Counted from the stretch's first letter, positions 1 to 5,784 are shown. The stretch is DNA of 5,836 nt from an uncultured Bacillota bacterium (GCA_937874815.1 CALNBW010000088.1:1-5836), one strand, 5' to 3'. Notes: generated from the sequence alone by a model not told the origin. Numbers and translations are program-made.

Positions 1-709
1 TCAGGTCGGCCCCAAATTGCCGGCTGCTCGGAAAAGGTTCCGCAGTGGTGACTAATACAGCAAGCGCCTCGCCCGTAAAGAAGCCTATTTTAACTAACAC
101 ATGGCGCAGGAGCCCTGCGCCTGTCGGCTCATCATAGATGGACAGGCCATATGCCTGGGCCAACTCTTTTACTACTTGAAGAACGCGTGCGCTAAGAGGA
201 TGTTGGATAGAGCAGTCGTCAATATCAACCACTTCATGGCTGCGCTGCCGATAGCAGCCTGCGACAATGCGCCCATCAGTTAGCCCTACCGGAAACTGTG
301 CTTTGTTACGATAACGCCAAGGTTCTTGCATAGATAAGGTGGGGTGCACAACGACATCTGTAAGCTTGCCGATGCGCTCTAGGGCATCAACGACCCACTG
401 CCGCTTGTGCTCTAGTTGTGCAGCGTAAGCTAGATGCTGCAGCTGACAGGCTCCACAGGCATCATAAACTGGGCAAAGAGGCGCAACTCTCTGCTTGGCT
501 GCACTGACGATCTTGCTCGGCAAAGCTCGTCCATATTTAGGCTTAACCGAGATCACTTGCGCCTCCACTTGGTCCCCGGGTAATGCTCCGGGGACAAAAA
601 CAGTAAAGCCCTGGTAGCGCGCCACTCCCTCCCCGTCCGCAGTGAGCCCTTCAATTGTGAGTTGCACTGATTCGCCCACGTGCAGCGGGATGGTGGAACG
701 CTTAGCCAT
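1..709 (-). CDS. rlmD: 23S rRNA (uracil-5-)-methyltransferase, RlmD/RumA type, N-terminal part (gene runs off the left edge)
   Basis: Translating the minus strand gives 236 open codons with no stop up to the window edge. The family enzyme methylates C5 of a uridine in 23S rRNA using S-adenosylmethionine. Residues ~5-60 look like a TRAM RNA-binding domain (GESVQLTIEGL, GVARYQGFTVFVPGALPGD). An iron-sulfur motif C-x5-C-x2-C follows (Cys79, Cys85, Cys88, in CPVYDACGACQLQHL), with a fourth cysteine at 166 (DDCSIQHP); this matches the [4Fe-4S] ligands of RumA. Also typical are WRYRNKAQFPVG (~131-142) and LLRHVLVKIGFFTGE (~200-214). The SAM-binding and catalytic half lies outside the window. Two adjacent ATGs are possible (712 and 709); I chose 709 because GGAGG at 717-721 is 7 nt away, against 4 nt for the other. 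The gene lies 39 bp behind the alkyltransferase stop. Family assignment is firm. Which uridine(s) it modifies (one site, or two as in RlmCD of Bacillus) cannot be told. Confidence 0.93.
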   Translation of the reverse strand, partial: MAKRSTIPLHVGESVQLTIEGLTADGEGVARYQGFTVFVPGALPGDQVEAQVISVKPKYGRALPSKIVSAAKQRVAPLCPVYDACGACQLQHLAYAAQLEHKRQWVVDALERIGKLTDVVVHPTLSMQEPWRYRNKAQFPVGLTDGRIVAGCYRQRSHEVVDIDDCSIQHPLSARVLQVVKELAQAYGLSIYDEPTGAGLLRHVLVKIGFFTGEALAVLVTTAEPFPSSRQFGADL

Positions 710-748
710 CATAATGCCTCCTCAAACTGAACCGCCCCCAATACCCAC

Positions 749-1261
749 CTAGTCTTTATAGGGGATACCCTCTAGGTCGAGTAACCAACGTTTGACGGGC
801 AAGCCCCCGCCAAAGCCGACCAAAGCGCCGCCGGCACCGATAACGCGGTGTCAGGGGACGAAAAAGGACACTGGGTTTCTGTGGTTAGCTTGCCCAATTG
901 CCCGGGGTCCTTTAGGACGGCCAACTTGTTTAGCGATTTCACCATAGGTACGCGTTTCCCCATAAGGAATGGTGGCCAATGCCTGCCAGACACTGCGCTG
1001 AAATGGGGTGCCAATTAAGTGCAGCGGCACGCTTAGTTCTTTACTTTGGCCCGCGAAATAGGCCAGCAACTGTTCCTTGGCTAGAGCCAGGAACTCGTTT
1101 GTTCCTTGCTGGCAAGTGTAACCGGGCAGATGTTTCTCTACCCAATCCAGCAGACGGTCTGCCGTCTCACAAGGGGTACCGCAGTAAACCAGCCCCTCCT
1201 GGGTGGCTGCTAGATAAACTGGACCAATTGGTGCATCAATCTTGTCATAGTAACAGATCAT
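749..1261 (-). CDS. ogt: O6-alkylguanine-DNA alkyltransferase (MGMT/Ogt), probable selenoprotein with UGA at the active site
   Basis: The family removes alkyl groups from O6-alkylguanine in DNA by moving them to an active-site cysteine, in a single-turnover reaction. Read conventionally the protein ends after 136 residues at TGA 851-853. Read through, it is 170 residues, a normal family length, ending at TAG 749-751. Residues ~1-75 form the N-terminal domain. The DNA-binding domain follows from ~85 (GTPFQRSVWQALATIPYGET). Aligned on human MGMT numbering by spacing, Tyr114 is Tyr106, the arginine finger Arg128 is Arg120, hinge Asn137 is Asn129, His146 is His138 and Glu172 is Glu164. Human Tyr158 corresponds to Phe150. 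The only essential residue missing is Cys145, whose codon here is TGA (residue 137, P-[TGA]-HRVIG). After it comes the usual tail (LVGFGGGLPVKRWLLDLE). The ATG at 1261 is preceded by GGAGGGAGGGG. I infer selenocysteine at 137. Alternatives are a nonsense mutation, a sequencing error, or decoding as tryptophan. Family assignment is near certain; the selenocysteine reading is likely. Confidence 0.85.
819..841 (-). promoter_or_regulatory. Candidate bacterial SECIS stem-loop downstream of the UGA
   Basis: Counting the U of UGA as 1, bases 16-21 (GGUGCC) pair with 25-30 (GGCGCU) around a GGC loop at 22-24. Bases 13-15 (AUC) can add three pairs with GGU at 33-35 across a two-U bulge. Two of the six upper pairs are G-U wobbles. 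In E. coli fdhF the SelB-contacted loop also has GG at positions 22-23, so the distance matches. U18, which forms a wobble with G28, lies near the position of the bulged U17 in fdhF. A three-base loop is tight; opening the top C-G pair gives a five-base loop, CGGCG. A competing fold pairs GCCGG (19-23) with UCGGC (35-39). The hairpin lies inside the coding region, as bacterial SECIS elements do. No energy was calculated. Confidence 0.6.
851..853 (-). other. In-frame TGA codon, proposed selenocysteine codon (residue 137 of the alkyltransferase)
   Basis: The minus strand reads CCC TGA CAC CGC GTT, giving P-[TGA]-H-R-V where the family has P-C-H-R-V/I. Cysteine codons TGC/TGT differ from TGA by one base, and selenocysteine commonly replaces a catalytic cysteine. 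The base after the codon is C and the first six bases, UGACAC, equal those at the E. coli fdhF selenocysteine codon. All six complete genes in the window end in TAG or TAA when this one is read through, so TGA is not seen as a terminator here. None of the other genes has an in-frame TGA, which argues against a general reassignment of the codon. Confidence 0.78.
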
Positions 1262-1314
1262 GCCTAGCCCCTCCCTCCTATACTACTCGCTTTTAAACCA
1301 GAATTGGCCTAGGC

Positions 1315-2511
1315 CTAGAGAGTGTCCAGCACAGCCTTCAGGTCGGCAATAATGTCCTCTATGTCTTCCAACCCAACGGACAATCTGACTAAGCCATCAC
1401 TGATACCGACGGCTTCTCGCTCTTCCTTTGTATAAGGGGAGTGGGTCATTGAGGCCGGGTGCTGAATCAAGGTCTCTGTATCGCCTAGGCTAACCGCCAA
1501 GGAGCAGAGCTTGACGTTGTTCATAAGCTTCTTGCCTTCTGCTACGCCGCCCTTGAGCTCAAAGGCAATCATAGCGCCTGGCAGCTTCATTTGCTTCTTG
1601 GCTAGTTCATACTGAGGGAAGCTCTTCAGACCAGGATAATACACCTTATCAACTGCCGGATGGCTCTCCAGGAACTCCGCTACCTGCATGGCATTCTCAC
1701 AGTGTTTTTCCATCCTGATGGCCAAGGTCTTCATACCCCGGCAGATCAAATAAGCATCAAAGGGACTGAGCACTGAGCCGGTCATGTCCTTCACCCCAAA
1801 GAGCCTGACCTGATCGATAAACTCTTTCTTACCAGCCACAATTCCGGCAATCACATCGCCATGGCCGTTGAGATACTTGGTGGCAGAATGTAGGACCACG
1901 TCGGCTCCCAGCTCAATCGGTCTTTGCAGATAGGGGGTGCAATAGGTATTATCAACAAACACTAAGCAGCCTGGAATAGTGTGGGCTAGCTCACTGATAG
2001 CTTCAATATCCGCAATATCCATGGTCGGGTTTGCCGGTGACTCCAGGTAGACCACCTTGGTATTTGGCCTTAACGCTTGACGTATGTTTTCTAGATCCCT
2101 CACATCGACGAAGGTGACGTCGACACCATAACGGCTTAGTCCATGATTGAGAAAAGCGAAGGTGCATCCATACAAGGTATCAGCCGCGATAACATGGTCT
2201 CCAGCCTGCAATGCTGTCCAGAAAGCCGAAGTAATCGCTCCCATTCCCGAAGCCGTGGCCATCGCTGCTTCGGCACCTTCTAACGGGGCTAGCTTCTCTT
2301 CAAACTGGGTTGTATTGGGGTTACCCAGCCGGGTGTAAATATAGCCGCCCTCTTCTAGAGCAAACCGCCGCCCACCTTGCTCAGCTGAATCAAAGATAAA
2401 GGTTGAGGCCTGATAGATAGGTGTGACCAATGCGCCTGCCGCGTTTTCTGCATGTCCTCCATGAATCGCTCTCGTAGCAAAACCCATTGCTTCCAAATTA
2501 AGCTTACTCAC
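1315..2511 (-). CDS. mgl: L-methionine gamma-lyase (PLP-dependent, Cys/Met metabolism family)
   Basis: This cytosolic PLP enzyme cleaves L-methionine to methanethiol, 2-oxobutyrate and ammonia, and family members also act on homocysteine and selenomethionine. The 398-residue length is typical. Its sequence follows Pseudomonas putida methionine gamma-lyase closely throughout: GFATRAIHGG near the start, Tyr59 and Arg61 (YIYTR) that hold cofactor phosphate across the dimer, DTLYGCTFAF with Tyr114 and Cys116, DNTYCTPYLQRP, and HSATKYLNGHGD with PLP lysine Lys212. Further matches are GVKDMTGSVLSP (Lys241, Asp242) and SLGDTETLIQHPASMTHS near the C-terminus. Cys116 separates gamma-lyases from the related cystathionine enzymes, which usually have another residue there. 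The start is GTG, with GGGAGG ending 9 nt upstream; an internal ATG at codon 9 would shorten the N-terminus but has no comparable ribosome binding site. It follows the HAD gene by 69 bp and precedes the alkyltransferase by 53 bp. Cystathionine gamma-lyase or O-acetylhomoserine sulfhydrylase activity is a less likely alternative. Confidence 0.93.
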   Translation of the reverse strand: MSKLNLEAMGFATRAIHGGHAENAAGALVTPIYQASTFIFDSAEQGGRRFALEEGGYIYTRLGNPNTTQFEEKLAPLEGAEAAMATASGMGAITSAFWTALQAGDHVIAADTLYGCTFAFLNHGLSRYGVDVTFVDVRDLENIRQALRPNTKVVYLESPANPTMDIADIEAISELAHTIPGCLVFVDNTYCTPYLQRPIELGADVVLHSATKYLNGHGDVIAGIVAGKKEFIDQVRLFGVKDMTGSVLSPFDAYLICRGMKTLAIRMEKHCENAMQVAEFLESHPAVDKVYYPGLKSFPQYELAKKQMKLPGAMIAFELKGGVAEGKKLMNNVKLCSLAVSLGDTETLIQHPASMTHSPYTKEEREAVGISDGLVRLSVGLEDIEDIIADLKAVLDTL

Positions 2512-2528
2512 TCTTAGTTACCTCCCTT

Positions 2529-2563
2529 AATTGGCAAACCGCTGGCAAACATGCTGCCCAATT
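2529..2563 (-). repeat. Imperfect inverted repeat with an internal near-tandem repeat, ahead of the methionine gamma-lyase gene
   Basis: AATTGG at 2529-2534 is repeated inverted as CCAATT at 2558-2563, and the pairing can extend to CA/TG with one bulged base. Between the arms, GGCAAAC occurs twice (2533-2539 and 2544-2550), so several alternative hairpins are possible. The element ends just before the GGGAGG ribosome binding site of the lyase gene. It has no T-run on the minus strand, so it is not a convincing terminator. It could affect translation or mRNA processing of the lyase, or mean nothing. Confidence 0.25.
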
Positions 2564-2580
2564 GGCCTACATATAGTACG

Positions 2581-3285
2581 TTAGTTATCTAGCCACTGTG
2601 CCAGGTCTGTCAGGCTGCCGCTAAAATAGCAGTCCGCTAAAGACCGGTTATGGGGATTGATAAGGCAATCATCCACGATCGCCACCCTAATGCCAATTTC
2701 AGACGCGGCTAAATCCTCGACCATGTCATTGCCGATATGCACGCACTCCTCAGGCATGGCACCGAGACGTTCCAGGATTTCAGCATAGTACTCTTTGTTA
2801 GGTTTGCAGAAATGGGCATCTTCATAGCAGGTGACAAACTCCCACGGCAAATCAGCAACGCCGGCCCACTGCATCCTTTGCTCAATGGCTTCGCGGGGAA
2901 AAATGGGGTTGGTGGCCAGGACAATGCGTTGACCTCTTGCCACAGCGCCTTCTACCACCTGGCGAGCCACGGGGTTAGGCCGTGCGGTAACACGCACTTC
3001 ATGATAATGGCGCTCATAGTAATCTTGAAACAGGGGCATTAGCTCCGCCTGGTCGCGACCAATTTTGCCGAAAAAATCGGCCATGAATTTCTCTTCGTTG
3101 GTCAGCTCAGGATCCAGGTTGTTAATCACGGCATAGCTTGAGGCTACCAACTGTTGTGCGAAAGATTTCGGCTCCAGCATGTGGCTGAAATACCGTGTTA
3201 TAGAATTCACATAGGTCGTAATAAAATCGTACGTATCGAGGGGCAACAGAGTACCATCCAGGTCAAAAAGTAGATATTTGGTCAT
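2581..3285 (-). CDS. HAD-superfamily hydrolase (phosphatase-like)
   Basis: A haloacid dehalogenase-type hydrolase of 234 residues, most likely a cytosolic phosphatase acting on a small phosphorylated metabolite through an aspartyl-phosphate intermediate. All four motifs are present, numbered from the chosen ATG. Motif I is YLLFDLDGTL with nucleophile Asp8 and acid/base Asp10. Motif II is VLATNPIF with Thr125. Motif III is CKPNKEYY with Lys161. Motif IV is HIGNDMVEDLAA with Asp187 and Asp191 for magnesium. An alpha-helical cap (~15-95) sits between motifs I and II, a C1-type cap arrangement. A GTG two codons upstream (3291) is also in frame, but its first base is part of the GGAGG ribosome binding site, so the ATG at 3285 (GGAGG plus 5 nt) is the real start. 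The substrate cannot be deduced. The neighbours do not fix a pathway, although it lies between amino-acid catabolic genes. Confidence 0.85.
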   Translation of the reverse strand: MTKYLLFDLDGTLLPLDTYDFITTYVNSITRYFSHMLEPKSFAQQLVASSYAVINNLDPELTNEEKFMADFFGKIGRDQAELMPLFQDYYERHYHEVRVTARPNPVARQVVEGAVARGQRIVLATNPIFPREAIEQRMQWAGVADLPWEFVTCYEDAHFCKPNKEYYAEILERLGAMPEECVHIGNDMVEDLAASEIGIRVAIVDDCLINPHNRSLADCYFSGSLTDLAQWLDN

Positions 3286-3290
3286 CAACA

Positions 3291-3297
3291 CCTCCCT
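3291..3297 (-). promoter_or_regulatory. Ribosome binding site that fixes the HAD hydrolase start
   Basis: The minus strand reads TAGGGAGGTGTTGATGACC. GGAGG occupies 3291-3295 and is 5 nt from the ATG at 3283-3285. The in-frame GTG at 3289-3291 overlaps the last G of the ribosome binding site and cannot be used with it. Confidence 0.7.
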
Positions 3298-3309
3298 AAC
3301 TTTAACTTG

Positions 3310-3345
3310 ATTGACAAGCCGGGCTTGCTAGCCCAGCTTGTCAAT
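3310..3345 (-). terminator. Strong intergenic stem-loop between the deacylase and HAD genes (terminator, attenuator or processing site)
   Basis: As minus-strand RNA, UUGACAAGCUGGGC (starting at 3344) pairs with GCCCGGCUUGUCAA (ending at 3311) around a UAGCAA loop. This is 14 continuous pairs with one U-G wobble, plus one more A-U pair at the base (3345 with 3310). It starts 5 nt after the deacylase stop codon and ends 14 nt before the HAD ribosome binding site. The bases after it on the minus strand (UCAAGUUAAAG) are not a U-tract, so a standard intrinsic terminator is not well supported. In the plus direction it is followed by TTTATT, but no plus-strand gene lies upstream. It may reduce read-through or protect the upstream mRNA end. 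Confidence 0.5.
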
Positions 3346-3350
3346 TTATT

Positions 3351-4226
3351 CTAGACTAATGGGGCTACATTTGCCAATGGTGTGCCCTTAAAAACATAGC
3401 AAGCAGGCCGCACCATGGTCGCTACCCCTGCAAAAGGTGCCAAGACAGCTGTTTCACCTATGGTGCCCAATACCTTACCTTGTTCAAAGGTGTCCCCGGG
3501 GTCAATCTGCGGTAGGAATGGCCCAACAACTTTGGCCATTACTGGCTGGAGTTTGCCATAGAAGCTTGGCTTCGGCTTTACTGCCTCCCCAGCTATCATG
3601 CCTAACTGGCGTAGCAGGTTGAGCAATGCCTGGTAGCATGCTTCGGCTGCATCAAGATCAATAACGCCACCTTGCCCTCCCCCAGGCAACTCGATGATTA
3701 CAGCGGGTATGCCAGCGTCACAGGCTTCCACAAATAGCTGACCTCTGGACCCACCACTCTGAATCACCGTAGGGATGGCTAGCATAGCTGCAAGCTCCTT
3801 GGCAAAATCATGTTCTTCATAGACAGCCAACGTGTAGCTAGCACCCCAGACGCCACAGCAGTGCAGGTCAACGATGTAATTAGCATCCTGGGCCTCCTGC
3901 CAAAGCAGATTAGCCAATGCCAACGAGGGAGCCGACTCTTCCTGGCCCGGGAAAATACGGTTTAAGTCGAGCTCATCGTAGGGTGAAGTGCGCTGTAGGC
4001 GTCTAAAAGCGGCCGGGTTGGCAATCGGTAACACCTTAACGGAACCTTTAAGCAGTTCGTTCTGCTCGAGGAAAGCAACAACCTTTTCTGCAACATAAAT
4101 ACCAGTCGCTTCACCGCCATGGATACCACCGGTAAAGAACACTTGCGGAGCACCCTCACCAAAAAGGTGAAAGTTGAGTTCAACTGGCATCACGTCATCA
4201 AGCTTACGAGTGTATGTCTTTTGCAA
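3351..4226 (-). CDS. Succinylglutamate desuccinylase/aspartoacylase-family zinc deacylase (M14-like)
   Basis: A 291-residue member of the zinc carboxypeptidase-like AstE/AspA family, whose characterised members hydrolyse N-acyl amino acids or related amides. Predicted zinc ligands are His36 and Glu39 in GGIHGGEATG and His122 in YIVDLHCCG. The substrate-binding signature DLNRIFPG is at residues 87-94, and the likely catalytic base is Glu179 in VIIELPGGG. The C-terminal part (~222-291, with VLAPFAGVATMV) resembles the small beta-barrel domain of this family and of biotinyl/lipoyl-like folds. No signal peptide is seen, so it is probably cytosolic. The start is TTG at 4226: the stop codon of the upstream amidohydrolase runs into AGGGGG, 8 nt from the TTG, and the 12-bp gap suggests translational coupling. 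The first ATG in frame is codon 13 and would lose conserved-looking sequence. The exact substrate is unknown; specific names such as astE or aspA are not justified. Confidence 0.85.
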   Translation of the reverse strand: MQKTYTRKLDDVMPVELNFHLFGEGAPQVFFTGGIHGGEATGIYVAEKVVAFLEQNELLKGSVKVLPIANPAAFRRLQRTSPYDELDLNRIFPGQEESAPSLALANLLWQEAQDANYIVDLHCCGVWGASYTLAVYEEHDFAKELAAMLAIPTVIQSGGSRGQLFVEACDAGIPAVIIELPGGGQGGVIDLDAAEACYQALLNLLRQLGMIAGEAVKPKPSFYGKLQPVMAKVVGPFLPQIDPGDTFEQGKVLGTIGETAVLAPFAGVATMVRPACYVFKGTPLANVAPLV

Positions 4227-4234
4227 GTTTATAA

Positions 4235-4240
4235 CCCCCT
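4235..4240 (-). promoter_or_regulatory. Ribosome binding site overlapping the amidohydrolase stop, supports a TTG start
   Basis: The minus strand reads TTTAGGGGGTTATAAACTTG. The TAG stop of the amidohydrolase (4239-4241) shares its bases with AGGGGG, which is 8 nt from the TTG start of the deacylase. The G-run is an imperfect match to GGAGG. Stop and ribosome binding site overlap, as expected for coupled genes. Confidence 0.5.
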
Positions 4241-5399
4241 AAACGGAACAAACTAGGCGACCGCCAACGATGACCTGCTGACAGGTGGTAAAGTTGCACA
4301 GGGGATGTCCATCAAAAACAGCCAGATCGGCCTCTTTGCCGATTTCGATGCTACCCAAACGATCGTCAAGCCCAATAATCTCTGCCGCATTAATAGTGAT
4401 AGCCCGCAGGGCCTCTGCTTCATCCATGCCTTCGCGTACGGCTACGCCTGTCAGCAACGGCAAGTACTTAGTGTCCGATGCTGAGTCCATCTGAATAGCC
4501 ACTTTGCAGCCAGCCTTAGCCAGAATGGCGGGGTTATCGAGGCGTACTTCCCAGAGCTCGTGCTTGGCGGGTCCCATATTTAGGGGGCCGACCACACAGC
4601 GGGCCTTCTTTTCAGCCAGGATGTCGGCTATCTTATAGCCTTCAGTGGCATGTTCTAGGACATAGTCTAGGTTGAACTCCTCGGCAATGCGGATAGCCGT
4701 CATGATGTCATCGGCACGATGGCAGTGAATCCGGGCCTTCATCTCACGCCTGAGCACCTTACCTAGTTGCTCCAGCTTCAAGTCGCGATCAACGCTCTTA
4801 GCCTTGCCTTCAGCCTCAGCCCGCTCCAACTTCGTCAAGTAGTTCTGAGCACTAATCAGAGCCTCGCGCAGAACAGCGGCATTCCCCATCCGAGTCCCTG
4901 GCATCCTGTTCATAGCTCCATAGTTACGCTTGGGGTTTTCGCCTAAGGCCATCTTCATGCCTTCTGTGCCGGCAATCACCATTTCATCTACAGTGCGCCC
5001 TAGGGTCTTGATAGCCATACCAGTGCCACCGATAACATTACTGCTACCGGGGCCAGTATAAACAGTGGTAACGCCAGCAGCCAAAACCTGCGGGAAGGCT
5101 GGGTCGGCGGGGTTCAAGGAATCAATCCCAAAAAGCCCCGACTGCATGGGCCCCGTCTTTTCATTGCCGTCTGCAGTTGCTGGCAAACTGGGCTCACCGA
5201 AGAGGCCTATATGGCTATGGGCATCAATTAGCCCGGGAGTAACCGCTTTACCTTGAGCATCAATTACTTGCGCATCCTCGGGCACTGCAACGCCAACACC
5301 TACTGCCACGATTTTGCCGTCTTCGCACAGCACCGTGCCTTTCTCGATAACGCCTTGGGTGATAGTGTAAATCTTTCCATTAACAATGGCTAGTTTCAC
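4239..5399 (-). CDS. Imidazolonepropionase-like metal-dependent amidohydrolase
   Basis: A 386-residue amidohydrolase-superfamily enzyme, expected to hydrolyse a C-N bond in a cyclic amide, amidine or peptide-like substrate using one or two metal ions. The N-terminal ~55 residues are the usual small beta-sandwich (NGKIYTITQGVIEKGTVLCEDGKIVAVG), which closes with the C-terminal segment (GSIEIGKEADLAVFDGHPL). The TIM barrel starts with VTPGLIDAHSHIG, giving metal ligands His61 and His63. Further candidate ligands are His225/His227 (ARIHCHRADD), His250 (LEHATEG) and Asp305 (QMDSAS). A middle stretch, YGAMNRMPGTRMGN (~160-173), looks distinctive of the subgroup. No signal peptide is seen. The start is GTG at 5399, with AGGAGGG placing GGAGG 8 nt away, an excellent site. 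It is the first gene of the minus-strand row, 12 bp ahead of the deacylase, which suggests a shared pathway. It could equally be a dipeptidase or deaminase-type member; the substrate is not deducible. Confidence 0.87.
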   Translation of the reverse strand: MKLAIVNGKIYTITQGVIEKGTVLCEDGKIVAVGVGVAVPEDAQVIDAQGKAVTPGLIDAHSHIGLFGEPSLPATADGNEKTGPMQSGLFGIDSLNPADPAFPQVLAAGVTTVYTGPGSSNVIGGTGMAIKTLGRTVDEMVIAGTEGMKMALGENPKRNYGAMNRMPGTRMGNAAVLREALISAQNYLTKLERAEAEGKAKSVDRDLKLEQLGKVLRREMKARIHCHRADDIMTAIRIAEEFNLDYVLEHATEGYKIADILAEKKARCVVGPLNMGPAKHELWEVRLDNPAILAKAGCKVAIQMDSASDTKYLPLLTGVAVREGMDEAEALRAITINAAEIIGLDDRLGSIEIGKEADLAVFDGHPLCNFTTCQQVIVGGRLVCSV

Positions 5400-5527
5400 T
5401 TTGTTTCCCTCCTGTCGTATTTCGCTATACTAAGGTTTTCGGCAAATAAGTCTGGAATCCTGTTTCCGCAAGTTTTTTAGCATGCAAATGGCTCGTTTAC
5501 ATATAGATATAACAGCAGCACTAGGAC
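5400..5527. promoter_or_regulatory. Divergent intergenic region, probable promoters for both directions
   Basis: This 128-bp gap separates the minus-strand gene row from the plus-strand small gene, so promoters for both should lie here. It is more AT-rich than the genes. In the plus direction, overlapping -10-like hexamers TATAGA and TATAAC lie in the ATATAGATATAAC stretch (~5501-5513), but no good -35 box sits 16-18 bp upstream. In the minus direction, TATAGC (5424-5429) is a possible -10, again without a clear -35. GCATGC at 5480-5485 is a short palindrome. The GGAGG of the amidohydrolase is at 5408-5412. No operator or riboswitch is recognised. Confidence 0.4.
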
Positions 5528-5776
5528 ATGGCTAACCTTGTGGAAATGGGGGTAGAAAAACAAATGGGCGAATCACTACAGTTCTTACGCGTCTACTGGT
5601 TTCAGATAGCGCAAATCATCGTCAGCTTGATCATCGGCGGTAACTTAGCACAGCAGTTTAGCGTGCAGAAACAGAAATCATTGGCCGGCAAGCTTGCCCG
5701 CTTCTCCTTAGCACTTATTTTCTCCGCTACTTACTATGCGCTTTTCTTCTACTTAACAGCCCTATTTCAGCGCTAA
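5528..5776 (+). CDS. Small two-helix membrane protein of unknown function
   Basis: I do not recognise this 82-residue protein. It has two hydrophobic stretches long enough to span a membrane, at ~22-40 (QIAQIIVSLIIGGNLA) and ~58-79 (FSLALIFSATYYALFFYLTALF), joined by a polar, basic loop (VQKQKSLAGKLAR). That loop suggests the connection faces the cytoplasm with both ends outside, by the positive-inside rule. The start is uncertain. ATG 5528 has only a weak AGGA almost touching it. ATG 5564 (MGESLQ) is preceded by GGGGG at 10 nt and would give a 70-residue product with both helices intact. The coding frame is supported by the coherent two-helix pattern and by its divergent placement, not by homology. 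It ends in TAA, followed shortly by a possible hairpin. Confidence 0.6.
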   Translation: MANLVEMGVEKQMGESLQFLRVYWFQIAQIIVSLIIGGNLAQQFSVQKQKSLAGKLARFSLALIFSATYYALFFYLTALFQR

Positions 5777-5784
5777 ATGAGAAA

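Noticed and set aside
101..283. A plus-strand open frame of 60 codons
   Set aside because: It is antisense to the RlmD-type methyltransferase, whose iron-sulfur and TRAM motifs are unambiguous on the minus strand.
851..853. TGA read as tryptophan, giving an alkyltransferase-like protein with PWHRV as in Atl/YbaZ proteins
   Set aside because: A code in which TGA means Trp should put TGA in other genes. None of the other five minus-strand genes has one, and the Trp codons I checked (residues 40, 92 and 159 of this gene) are TGG. Atl proteins are also usually short and lack the N-terminal domain seen here. It remains the main alternative if no selenocysteine machinery exists in the genome.
851..1261. 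A complete 136-residue alkyltransferase, or a pseudogene truncated at TGA
   Set aside because: The missing residue is exactly the catalytic cysteine, and the family-typical C-terminal 33 residues follow in the same frame with no frameshift and a proper TAG stop. A random nonsense mutation at that one codon, with everything else intact, is possible but much less likely than recoding.
772..1296. Open frames overlapping the alkyltransferase (minus 772-1014 and plus 979-1296)
   Set aside because: They lie in other frames over a clearly conserved gene, have low-complexity or implausible composition, and show no recognisable domain.
1302..1317. Short palindromic GGCCTAGGCC between the lyase and alkyltransferase genes as a terminator or operator
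   Set aside because: A perfect 10-bp palindrome leaves no room for a hairpin loop, there is no U-tract, and it overlaps the lyase stop codon. It may be chance.
3286..3291. GTG at 3291 as the start of the HAD hydrolase
   Set aside because: Its first base is part of the GGAGG ribosome binding site; the ATG at 3285 has the correct 5-nt spacing and places motif I at the usual N-terminal position.
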